A stretch of 64,000 bases of DNA from Zunongwangia endophytica (GTDB lineage: Bacteria; Bacteroidota; Bacteroidia; Flavobacteriales; Flavobacteriaceae). This document shows positions 45,753 to 53,851 of the stretch, in pieces (position 1 is the first letter of the stretch; every line of letters starts with the position of its first letter). The notes under the pieces were generated by a model that saw nothing but the letters and a program-made list of their open reading frames with translations, was not told where the DNA came from and made no database searches. The stretch lies in NCBI RefSeq assembly GCF_030409505.1, contig NZ_JAUFPZ010000002.1:930001-994000 (forward strand), given 5' to 3'. The translations under genes were made by a program, and so were the position numbers.

Positions 45753-46133
45753 TTAACTACATCTTGGCGGATGCTCTATTCTTCTATAAAATGAATTGGA
45801 AGTAAAATGCTTATGAAAAGCAATCGTTTTGTTTACTTTGAATAGCTCTAAATGTCCAAAATCAATATGTCTCGGAACCTCTAGATAAAGAGGAAGAAAA
45901 GAATTAGCGATTCTAGCTGAAGTATTTGCTTTTGCCGTTTTGTTTGATTGATTCAGCTGTTGCATTAAGTAACACTTTCCATTACAATTGAGCGCTGGCT
46001 GATCTTGATTTACGCAGTAATTCTCGATAATATAATCCAGATTAAATTGATAATAAGAAATCTCTCCGATTTGGAAAACCGGGCGGTAAGCAAGAGAAAC
46101 TAAAATTAAAATCGCTAAAAGTTGTTTCAGCAT
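45753..46133 (-). CDS. Small membrane/exported protein with CNGKC motif
   Basis: 126 aa. N-terminal hydrophobic segment MLKQLLAILILVSLAYRP, then a loop with NYCVNQDQPALNCNGKCYLMQ (CxxxC metal-type pair plus a third Cys) and a C-terminus ending PPRCS. I know this arrangement from Flavobacteriia next to metal-related outer-membrane genes but cannot name the family. It probably binds metal or thiols at the membrane. It sits directly upstream of the Met/His-rich outer-membrane gene. Confidence 0.6.
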   Translation of the reverse strand: MLKQLLAILILVSLAYRPVFQIGEISYYQFNLDYIIENYCVNQDQPALNCNGKCYLMQQLNQSNKTAKANTSARIANSFLPLYLEVPRHIDFGHLELFKVNKTIAFHKHFTSNSFYRRIEHPPRCS

Positions 46134-46296
46134 CTGGATTTAAATTCTGCTTGCAAAAGTACGTTGAGAATTCAAAAAAAGAAGAGTTATTTTTAAGTTT
46201 TCTTAAAATAATGGATCAAATTTTTCTATTCAATATTCTACCTTTCAGTTCAAAAATTAATTCCTATTTTACCAATCTTAACCATAAATTAAATAC

Positions 46297-47586
46297 ATGA
46301 AAATAAGACAAATTGGCCTTTTTGCGCTGCTATTTGCGCAAGTAGGTTTCGCTCAAAACACCGAAAATGAAAAGTTAGTTGAAAAAGCAAGAAAAATTCA
46401 TGAGAATGTAATTACCATTGATACGCACAACGACTTTAGTGTCAATAATTTCACCCACGATCATAATTATACAGAGAATTTAGACACTCAAGTAAATCTT
46501 CCAAAGATGGAAGAAGGAGGTATGGATGTTTCTTGGCTAATTGTTTATACAGGGCAAGGTGATTTAGATGCGGAAGGATATAAAAAGGCGTATGATAATG
46601 CGATGGCGAAGTTTAATGCGATCCATAAGCTAACAGAAGAAATAGCTCCAGATAAAATAGGTTTGGCCACAACTTCAAAAGAAGTAAGAAAACTGGTAAA
46701 AGAAGGTAAGAAAGTAGCCATGATCGGTGTAGAAAACGGCTATCCTATCGGTACCGATATCAAAAATGTTGAAAAATTTTACGATTTAGGAGCACGATAT
46801 ATGTCTTTGGCTCATAATGGGCATAGTCAATTAAGTGATTCAAACACAGGAGAAGCTGATGATGTATGGTTGAACAATGGATTAAGTGATTTGGGGAAAG
46901 AAGTACTTAAAGAAATGAATCGATTAGGTATTATGATCGATGTTTCGCATCCTTCGAAAGAAGCAATTAAGCAAATGTTTGAACTTTCTAAGGCACCGTT
47001 AATTGCATCACATTCTTCTGCCAGAGCATTGTGCGATCATAGTAGAAATTTAGATGATGAACTATTGGAACTTTTTAACGAACACGGAGGCGTGATCCAA
47101 ACCGTCGCATTTAGTTCTTATGTAAATACTGAAAAAGATAAAGCTTTTGATGACGCTAAAAATAAAGTGTACGAAGATAAGGCTGAAAAAATGGGATTTG
47201 AAATGCTCTCTTGGGGAGAAGTTCGTGAACTTGATGAAGATGAAAGAGAAGCCTACATTGAAAAATACAAAAAGCTAATGGCAGAATCTGAGGAGGAAGT
47301 TGAAGCACTTAAAGAAACGATTAGTCCGGTTAACGTTTCAGATTTCGTAGATCATATTGATTATTTGGTTGAAAAAGTTGGAATCGATCAAGTAGGAATC
47401 AGCTCAGATTTTGATGGTGGTGGCGGAATCGATGGATGGGATGATGCCTCTGAAACTTTTAATGTAACCTTAGAATTGGTGAAAAGAGGGTATTCTAAAA
47501 AAGAAATTGCAAAACTTTGGGGAGAAAACTTGCTACGAGTTTTAGATGAAGTTGAAGCGGTAGCCAAAGAGATTCAAAAGGCTTAA
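46297..47586 (+). CDS. Membrane dipeptidase (M19, renal dipeptidase type)
   Basis: 429 aa with a signal peptide MKIRQIGLFALLFAQVGFAQ. Binuclear zinc-site motifs are present: TIDTHNDFSVN (HxD), GVENGYPIG (Glu), LAHNGHSQL, IDVSHPSKEA (His), IASHSSARALCDHSRN (His) and ISSDFDGGGG (Asp). It cleaves dipeptides, often with a D- or dehydro-residue at the C-terminus. Exported to the periplasm. A single gene followed by a long terminator-like stem. Confidence 0.95.
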   Translation: MKIRQIGLFALLFAQVGFAQNTENEKLVEKARKIHENVITIDTHNDFSVNNFTHDHNYTENLDTQVNLPKMEEGGMDVSWLIVYTGQGDLDAEGYKKAYDNAMAKFNAIHKLTEEIAPDKIGLATTSKEVRKLVKEGKKVAMIGVENGYPIGTDIKNVEKFYDLGARYMSLAHNGHSQLSDSNTGEADDVWLNNGLSDLGKEVLKEMNRLGIMIDVSHPSKEAIKQMFELSKAPLIASHSSARALCDHSRNLDDELLELFNEHGGVIQTVAFSSYVNTEKDKAFDDAKNKVYEDKAEKMGFEMLSWGEVRELDEDEREAYIEKYKKLMAESEEEVEALKETISPVNVSDFVDHIDYLVEKVGIDQVGISSDFDGGGGIDGWDDASETFNVTLELVKRGYSKKEIAKLWGENLLRVLDEVEAVAKEIQKA

Positions 47587-47602
47587 AAACTGCGAAGCTT
47601 TG

Positions 47603-47652
47603 AAAATCGTTATTCTAATTCAAGATTGTGCAATTAGAATAACGATTTTTAT
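47603..47652 (+). terminator. Long-stem terminator after the dipeptidase gene
   Basis: An 18-bp perfect stem: AAAATCGTTATTCTAATT (47603-47620) with its exact complement at 47632-47649 and an 11-base loop, followed by a short T-run. It is longer than the other terminators in the window. Confidence 0.72.
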
Positions 47653-47682
47653 TTCCGAAGAAATTATAAAATCATGCGAATC

Positions 47683-48390
47683 CTAATCTTTCTTTCGTTT
47701 CTTTTTGTCCCAAAAAACGTATAATCCAAAGAGCGCTAAACTTACCAGAGAACCCCATAACAATCCTGACTTTAATTGATCTGTACTTCTACCTAAAATA
47801 GCTATAAAAATGGTTAGCGGTGCAATACCTACCAGTGTTGCTCCTATAAACTTCCAATAGGTCATTTTTAAAATTCCGCCTACAAAACTTATCGCATCAT
47901 TAGATAGAAACGGATTCAGTCTTGTAACGATTACCGCCCAAAAACCATAATCGTCAATAAAATCAGCTATTTTTTGCTCATTCTTCTCTCCTATCAATTT
48001 CTCGACAATTACAGGACCAAAATAACGACCGATAATATAACCAATACTACTTGCTAAGAAAACAGCAACGAAAACAATCAAACTTCCCCAAATTGGTCCA
48101 TAGGCAATAATAGAAACTACCATTAGAGCGACTGACGGTATAACGATCAAAAACATCTGAACGATCATGGCCAATATCAACATCAAAGGTCCAAACCAGC
48201 CAAATCCATCTACCCAATTACTTATTTTCTTTTCATCCCCACTAGTAAGCACATTCCAGGCTTCATCCATAAAACTCTGGACAGAAGGGATCAAAAAATA
48301 GGAAGCCACTATGGCGGCGACAAGCGCTAGTGAAACATATAAAGGTGTTTTGCTTTTACTTACTGAAGTCGATTTTATTTCATCTTTCAT
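47683..48390 (-). CDS. TVP38/TMEM64-family (VTT) membrane protein
   Basis: 235 aa with about six hydrophobic segments. The VTT core is SLIVFVAVFLASSIGYIIGR, then FGPVIVEKLIG, with AVIVTRLNPFLSNDAISFVGG and KMTYWKFIGATLVG. VTT proteins include lipid scramblases, and the role here is undefined. It is the second gene of a two-gene operon; its start lies 3 bases after the stop of the SdiA-regulated-like gene. Confidence 0.88.
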   Translation of the reverse strand: MKDEIKSTSVSKSKTPLYVSLALVAAIVASYFLIPSVQSFMDEAWNVLTSGDEKKISNWVDGFGWFGPLMLILAMIVQMFLIVIPSVALMVVSIIAYGPIWGSLIVFVAVFLASSIGYIIGRYFGPVIVEKLIGEKNEQKIADFIDDYGFWAVIVTRLNPFLSNDAISFVGGILKMTYWKFIGATLVGIAPLTIFIAILGRSTDQLKSGLLWGSLVSLALFGLYVFWDKKKRKKD

Positions 48391-48393
48391 AAA

Positions 48394-49248
48394 TTATTGT
48401 AACTTAATTCTAAGGATATTAGCAGGATCGCTATGCCCTTCGTTCGATATAAACAGCTCTCCGTTTTTTTTGAAAGCTATTCCTTCTGGCTGATAGAACT
48501 TTTCTCGTTTTAGTAAGTAGAGTTTTTTGGAGTCTCCATCTGGGGATAAAATCAATAATTTAGGATTTCTCCCATCGGTAATATAAATTTCTCCTGTAAC
48601 GGGATTAATATTAACTTCAGAAGGCATCATTACCATCAGCTTGTTTTTTCTTTTCACATCAGAGAAAATAGGATCTTCAAGATCTATAGCGTATGCCGGA
48701 GTTTGGAGCAATTTTTTTGTTTCAAGATCAAAAGCATAAATACCTTTCGTATTATTACTAAGTGGATCTCGATCTTTCACGGTGATTAATAATCGGTTGT
48801 TTTTTAAATCGGCACACAATCCCTCAGCATTATGTTTTGCTTTTATAAAAGTTTCGTGTTCCGTTACTTTGATATCCTTGGTTAAATAATCCTGAACTTC
48901 AAATAAGATACCATCACTTCGCAGTACAAAAGCGTCTTTCCCAAATAGCGCAAGACCTTCGTAATCACCATCTTTGCCAAATTCGATTTCCTGTTCAATT
49001 TTTTTAGATGTAAGATTGTAGATAAATATGATCCCTTCTTCATCCTGAATTGCGGCCATTCGTTCATCGTCTACAAAGTCCATCCCAGATATCTCTTCTA
49101 ATCGCTGGGGAAGATCCCATTTTTCCTGAATTTCATATTCTTCCGTGAAATCTTCTCTTTCCAAACTAAAAGGAAAATCCATGGTAAAATAAATAAGCGC
49201 TACTAATCCTATAATTCCGATAACGATGGCTGCTGCAACTTTACTCAT
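48394..49248 (-). CDS. SdiA-regulated-like (YjiK) membrane-anchored beta-propeller
   Basis: 284 aa. One N-terminal transmembrane helix (AAAIVIGIIGLVALIYFTM) is followed by a propeller of six-bladed type (LPQRLEEISGMDFVDDERMA, GDYEGLALFGKDAFVLRSDG, NAEGLCADLKNNRLLITVKD, PEGIAFKKNGELFISNEG). This matches the YjiK/SdiA-regulated family, with possible calcium or nucleic-acid-like ligand binding. The propeller would face the periplasm. Operon with the TVP38-type gene downstream. Confidence 0.85.
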   Translation of the reverse strand: MSKVAAAIVIGIIGLVALIYFTMDFPFSLEREDFTEEYEIQEKWDLPQRLEEISGMDFVDDERMAAIQDEEGIIFIYNLTSKKIEQEIEFGKDGDYEGLALFGKDAFVLRSDGILFEVQDYLTKDIKVTEHETFIKAKHNAEGLCADLKNNRLLITVKDRDPLSNNTKGIYAFDLETKKLLQTPAYAIDLEDPIFSDVKRKNKLMVMMPSEVNINPVTGEIYITDGRNPKLLILSPDGDSKKLYLLKREKFYQPEGIAFKKNGELFISNEGHSDPANILRIKLQ

Positions 49249-49557
49249 AAAAAGTATTCTTATTCTCTATAATTAGACCTTCAAGGCCTTTTAATTTTTT
49301 ATTGTAAGAAAGTTTATAAAACAGTCTTGTTTTTGGCTGTATTACTTCTCAAAAATACACAACATGAAAGTTGAATTAAAACAGTTAGTTTCAATATCAA
49401 TTAAACTTAGAATGGAAATTTAATCTTGCTTCATGTAATTTCAATAATACAGAAGAAAAGCAAAGATAGAAAGCTTAAAAGAATAGTTTCATTTCCATCT
49501 TTTAAAACTTTGGTAAAAAATGAAAAACGACAGTTTGAAGTAAAATAGAGCGTATAG
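49249..49557. other. Gene-free AT-rich spacer, about 310 bases
   Basis: Nothing recognisable beyond a short AAGGCCTT palindrome near 49283. No ORF of useful length on either strand. It probably holds the promoter of the SdiA-regulated-like operon. Confidence 0.35.
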
Positions 49558-50208
49558 CTAAGAAAATTCTCCTAAAACTTCCTGCACTAAACCTTCCAAT
49601 TCTTTTGCAACTGGTGTTCCCTCTACTCCAACTTTATCTTCCAAATACTTCAAAATTTCTACGGAAGTAAATTGATAAGTTTGTCGTAATCCCAGAATAA
49701 TCTTTTCTAAGTATAATGGATGTGGTGCATTGAGTTCTTTCTCCATAAACTCTGAATTTGTAAAGCTAAAAACGGGCATTTCATCATTAATTCCTAAAAA
49801 TAGAATTCGGTCGTACCAAACATCGGTAGCCACATCTAAATATCCTTGTTCTATCACCTTTTCAAAATCTATGGACAAATCCCCTTCAAAAGCGATTTCT
49901 TGTTTTACCAGGTCTACAAACTGATCTTTAGATATACTATAAATTTTACCATAAGTTGTTGCCGTTTCGTCTTTTGTCGGCTTAATAAAAGCAGCAGATC
50001 CGCCGCTCCAGGTGTGCGAACGTTTAGCAAAGTACATTTCGTGATTTATAAGATAAGATTTGTTTGCCTTCGGGTAAGCCTTATCTGTACAACCAACATA
50101 AGTTCTCTTAGCTCCATTTGGTGTTCCACCGGCAATATAACATAGAAAGCGATCTTCCATTAAATTAGAGCCATAGCAGGCATACCAAACACGTTCAAAA
50201 TTTCTCAT
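49558..50208 (-). CDS. Gamma-glutamylcyclotransferase-fold protein
   Basis: 216 aa. Residues 8-16 (WYACYGSNL) carry the YGSN loop of the GGCT/AIG2 fold, followed by GGSAAFIKPTKDETATTYGK and an acidic segment DLVKQE that could give the catalytic Glu. The C-terminal 80 residues are an extra helical region. Members release 5-oxoproline from gamma-glutamyl peptides or act on related amides. The substrate is not known. It stands alone, about 7 kb from the GCS2 triad. Confidence 0.7.
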   Translation of the reverse strand: MRNFERVWYACYGSNLMEDRFLCYIAGGTPNGAKRTYVGCTDKAYPKANKSYLINHEMYFAKRSHTWSGGSAAFIKPTKDETATTYGKIYSISKDQFVDLVKQEIAFEGDLSIDFEKVIEQGYLDVATDVWYDRILFLGINDEMPVFSFTNSEFMEKELNAPHPLYLEKIILGLRQTYQFTSVEILKYLEDKVGVEGTPVAKELEGLVQEVLGEFS

Positions 50209-50420
50209 AGATAGTTTTAAAAGAACTTACTAAAATTTCTTCGGAAATTATCCAATATTGAAAATTCTTTTTTTTGAAATACGTTAATGATGCGCGTTGC
50301 GATGAAATGAAAATTTAAGCAATAAATGAATGCCTCCTGAATTACTTGTTTAAAATTACCTTAAAAGCAAATGTTAATATTTTAAGTATTTGTTTATTTG
50401 CACGTAATTATTTGAAATCT

Positions 50421-52742
50421 ATGCTGTCCAAACTTAAAAAATCCCCCATTCTAAAATGGTTTCTAAGAATATTCCTAGGTTTATTCGTTCTCTTTATCTT
50501 GTTTTTTACGAGCATTTATCTTGGTATGTGGGGTGAAATTCCATCCAAACAAGAGCTTAGCGAATTACAGCAGAATAAAGCTACTCAGATTTTATCTAAT
50601 GACGGAAAACTAATAGGGAAATTCTACATTTTCGACAGGCAGCCTATACAGTTTGAAGATCTTCCTAAGTCTTTGATCGAAGCACTAATTGCTACGGAAG
50701 ACGTTCGGTTTTATGAACATAATGGAATCGATAATCGTAGTTTAGCACGTGTATTTTTTAAAACGATCCTGCTTCAGGATGAAAGTTCTGGTGGCGGAAG
50801 TACCATCACCCTTCAGCTTGCTAAAAATATCTACGGAAGAAAAGACTATGGAGCGCTTGGGATTGTAGTGAATAAGTTTCAGGAAGGCATCATGGCTAAG
50901 CGTATTGAAAATATTTACAGTAAAGAAGATATCCTCACGCTTTACTTTAACACCGTTCCTTTTAGTGACAATACCTACGGAATTGAAAGTGCTTCAATGA
51001 AATTTTTTGGGAAACATGTAAAAGATCTAGCTGTTGAAGAAGCCGCTGTTTTGGTGGGGATGCTCAAAGCTTCACATCGTTATAATCCTCGAATTTTTCC
51101 TGAAAGAAGCAGATTAAGGCGTGATGTTGTGCTAACCCAAATGGAAAAATATGGTTACCTAACTGAAAAAGAGAAGGAAAAATATATAGCAAAAGATCTG
51201 GTTTTAAACTACAAGAATTACAGCAATAAAAAAGGACTGGCGCCTTATTTTAGAGAGCAAATTCGTAAAGATTTGAGCAATGTACTGGATACCATCAAAA
51301 ATAAAGATGGCGAAAATTACAATATTTATAGAGATGGATTGATTGTTCATACTACGCTAGATTATAAACTGCAAAGTGTTGCCGAAGCTTCGATGAGAGA
51401 ACATATGGCTAATTTGCAACAACAACATGAAGATTCTTATGGATCTCGAGCACCATGGCTAACCAATGATGCTATTTTAAAAGATGCCATCCAGCGTTCT
51501 AAAGCTTATAAAAACTTAAAAGAAGATGGATTATCTGAAACTGAAATTATGCAAGAGCTCCAAAAGAAAAAGCAAATGGAGCTTTTTGAGTATAATGGAA
51601 CCGTTACGCGACAAGCCAGCACTATAGATAGTATAAAGCACTATCTAAAATTCTTAAATTCGGGCTTACTTTCTGTAGATCCTAAAGACGGCGCTGTAAA
51701 AGCCTGGGTTGGTGGTGTAGATTTTAGATATTTTCAATACGATCATGTATCGCAAAGTAAACGACAGGTCGGCTCTACTTTTAAACCTATAGTTTATACC
51801 ACAGCGATTGATAATGGTATTGAACCGTGTACATACTATTCTGGTCGTGCAGTAACTTATAAAGATGGATGGAAACCAACAAATGCAACTTCAGAGGAAG
51901 AAGATGAAGATTTAAATTATAGCATGAAATACGCGTTAAGTCATTCTATGAATACTATTGCTGTAAAAGTATTGTTGGATGCGGGTATTCCAAATGTTGT
52001 AGAAAAAGCGCATCAAATGGGAATTGAGTCTGATCTTCCGGAAGTGCCTTCGATCGCATTAGGAACTGCGGAATTGAATATGAAAGAACTTACTCAGGCC
52101 TATACAAGCTTTGTGAATTCTGGAAGGCCTTCTACCCCTTATTACATTACGAAAATTGAAGATGGCGCTGGTAACTTATTAGCTGAATTTAAGCCTTCGA
52201 AAACTAAAGAACCTGCTTATTCCGAAGAAACTCGAGAAATTATGGTAAATATGATGCAGGCGACGGTAGATGAAGGAACCGCTACGCGATTACGATATAC
52301 CTACGGACTGAACAACGATATTGCTGGAAAAACCGGAACCACTCAAAATAACAAAGACGGATGGTTTGTTGGCGTAACGCCAAATCTTGTAACCGTAACC
52401 TGGGTAGGAAGTGACGATCACCGAATTGGTTTTAGAAATACCCGAATAGGACAAGGAGCAAATTCGGCTTTACCGATTTTTGGTAAAATGATGCAAAAAA
52501 TGAATGCAGACGAATATTTTAGTTCTATTACTAGCGCGCGTTTTAAACAACCTTCGTCTGAAGTTGCTGAACTATTAGATTGCGAGCCAACCAAAGAAGA
52601 TGGCTTTTTGAAAAAACTCTTCGGAAGTAAAAAAGATGAACCTGCAGAAATTGATATGGATCAACCAGTGAAAGAAGAAAAACAGAAAAAGAAAAAAGGT
52701 TTTTTCAGTAGATTATTCGGCGGAAAAAAGAAAGATAATTAG
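50421..52742 (+). CDS. Penicillin-binding protein 1A, bifunctional transglycosylase/transpeptidase
   Basis: 773 aa from the ATG at 50421 (MLSKLKKSPILKWFLRIFLG); the reading upstream to 50346 is not protein-like. TM helix near residue 20, then the GT51 domain with EDVRFYEHNGID and GGGSTITLQLAKNIYGR, and a transpeptidase domain with RQVGSTFKPIVY (Ser-x-x-Lys), SHSMNTI (Ser-x-Asn) and AGKTGTTQNNKDGWFVG (Lys-Thr-Gly). It polymerises and crosslinks peptidoglycan in the periplasm. The C-terminus is a highly basic tail ending KKKGFFSRLFGGKKKDN. Confidence 0.95.
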   Translation: MLSKLKKSPILKWFLRIFLGLFVLFILFFTSIYLGMWGEIPSKQELSELQQNKATQILSNDGKLIGKFYIFDRQPIQFEDLPKSLIEALIATEDVRFYEHNGIDNRSLARVFFKTILLQDESSGGGSTITLQLAKNIYGRKDYGALGIVVNKFQEGIMAKRIENIYSKEDILTLYFNTVPFSDNTYGIESASMKFFGKHVKDLAVEEAAVLVGMLKASHRYNPRIFPERSRLRRDVVLTQMEKYGYLTEKEKEKYIAKDLVLNYKNYSNKKGLAPYFREQIRKDLSNVLDTIKNKDGENYNIYRDGLIVHTTLDYKLQSVAEASMREHMANLQQQHEDSYGSRAPWLTNDAILKDAIQRSKAYKNLKEDGLSETEIMQELQKKKQMELFEYNGTVTRQASTIDSIKHYLKFLNSGLLSVDPKDGAVKAWVGGVDFRYFQYDHVSQSKRQVGSTFKPIVYTTAIDNGIEPCTYYSGRAVTYKDGWKPTNATSEEEDEDLNYSMKYALSHSMNTIAVKVLLDAGIPNVVEKAHQMGIESDLPEVPSIALGTAELNMKELTQAYTSFVNSGRPSTPYYITKIEDGAGNLLAEFKPSKTKEPAYSEETREIMVNMMQATVDEGTATRLRYTYGLNNDIAGKTGTTQNNKDGWFVGVTPNLVTVTWVGSDDHRIGFRNTRIGQGANSALPIFGKMMQKMNADEYFSSITSARFKQPSSEVAELLDCEPTKEDGFLKKLFGSKKDEPAEIDMDQPVKEEKQKKKKGFFSRLFGGKKKDN

Positions 52743-53082
52743 GATCGGAAATATGCTCAAATCGCTGTTGAATTAGAAGAAACTTTTCTATTAATAAGCC
52801 TTAATAATTTATATGAAATATCCCGGTACGGATAAATTCTATGCAAACACTGAATAATTTTAACCTAAAATTGAATAGTTATAAACTAAAATTATCGAAT
52901 AGTAGCGAAAGTATCTTTTGCTTAATTTCGGTAAATAAGCCATCGTGTTTTGAACAATTTTGCAAAAATGCATGTTCGTCAAGTTAAATTGCTTCGCATT
53001 GCACATCATCACATTCCTTGGTTTTTCAACTGTTAGATATACGGTTTTACCGAATTTTAAGAATATAACGTACCAGCAAGAC
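52743..53082. other. Gene-free spacer before the helicase locus
   Basis: AT-rich, and no ORF beyond a 22-codon one at 52968 (MHVRQVKLLRIAHHHI...). No hairpin of note. The sequence just to its right is recognisable as a helicase relic. Confidence 0.35.
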
Positions 53083-53171
53083 GAAAGAATATACTTGCTA
53101 AAATATGAGTGGATTTTACAAAATCCCTAAAAAAAGAGCTTTCTAATTTTATAGATAGTAATTTGAATCTT
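53083..53171 (+). pseudogene. Relic of a second helicase copy
   Basis: Bases 53083-53171 align with 54096-54186 inside the intact helicase gene. The first 21 bases (GAAAGAATATACTTGCTAAA, then A) are identical, followed by similar stretches (CTTTC-TAATTTTATA against CTTTCCAATTTTATA) with small indels. The intact gene encodes KNILAKSYESIYTIPEKSVL here; the relic has in-frame stops and indels. It is about 90 bases long, on the same strand and upstream of the intact gene, with a convergent gene between. Confidence 0.75.
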
Positions 53172-53206
53172 AACTAAAAGCAGCTAAATATTATAACTTA
53201 AAAGCT

Positions 53207-53656
53207 TCAGCTGCTCTTAGTTTCGTGATCTTCGTCAGTTTCAAAATATAGATGGTAATGATTACTACAGCCAGGATTAAAACTGGCTTTACAGATTGGG
53301 CAGCTATTACCCGATTCCATGTATTCGATTATACTAAGTTCGTAGCCACAAACACCGCATAGGATAGCTTTTTCAAAAAACTCATCTTTTGGCCATACCT
53401 CGTGCTCATGATTAGTTGCTTCTTCGTGGCAGGAAAAGCAAGGATAGTACTTATCGCAGCATTTAAATTTTATAGCGATAACATCTAGCGAACTATGCCA
53501 ATGTACACAGCGAGTTTGATTATCTATGGATTGCCCGTAAACAGTTATATTGTCAATCTGGAAAATATTTGTAGATGCTGGTTTCTTCTTCTGAGAATAA
53601 GTGAAATTGAAATAAAACAAGCATATTAAAACGCTCAGCATATATCTTGATTTCAT
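53207..53656 (-). CDS. CHY zinc-finger protein with an N-terminal hydrophobic segment
   Basis: 149 aa from the ATG at 53656 (MKSRYMLSVLICLFYFNFTY). The CHY zinc finger: CVHWHSSLDVIAIKFKCCDK, then CFSCHEEATNHEHE, CGVCGYELSIIEYM and CPICKASFNPGCSNHYHLYF, with eleven Cys and several His for three zinc ions, as in Hot13-like proteins. A signal peptide is unusual for the family; a shorter start could drop it, but none is well placed near VYGQSIDNQ. It lies between the helicase relic and the intact helicase, on the opposite strand. Confidence 0.75.
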   Translation of the reverse strand: MKSRYMLSVLICLFYFNFTYSQKKKPASTNIFQIDNITVYGQSIDNQTRCVHWHSSLDVIAIKFKCCDKYYPCFSCHEEATNHEHEVWPKDEFFEKAILCGVCGYELSIIEYMESGNSCPICKASFNPGCSNHYHLYFETDEDHETKSS

Positions 53657-53851
53657 TATTCCGCAGTATTTTTTAAAATGGATTATTCCTTCCAAACTAT
53701 ATTTTTTTGGCCTCAAATATACTAAGCATCTTATTAAATTAGAACGGTTCTCTGAATTTTTAGATAAAATAAGTACTTTTAAATTGTTGATTTTCATTAA
53801 TTATAAAATGAATAAAATACTTCCAACTAGATAAAATCTTCGATATTCAAA

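Noticed and set aside
47603..47652. Mobile-element terminal inverted repeats (18-bp perfect inverted arms)
   Set aside because: The arms are only 11 bases apart with a T-run behind them and directly follow a gene, as expected for a terminator.
52968..53036. A 22-codon ORF starting MHVRQVKLL
   Set aside because: Very short, no recognised family and no clear leader; could be random in AT-rich DNA.
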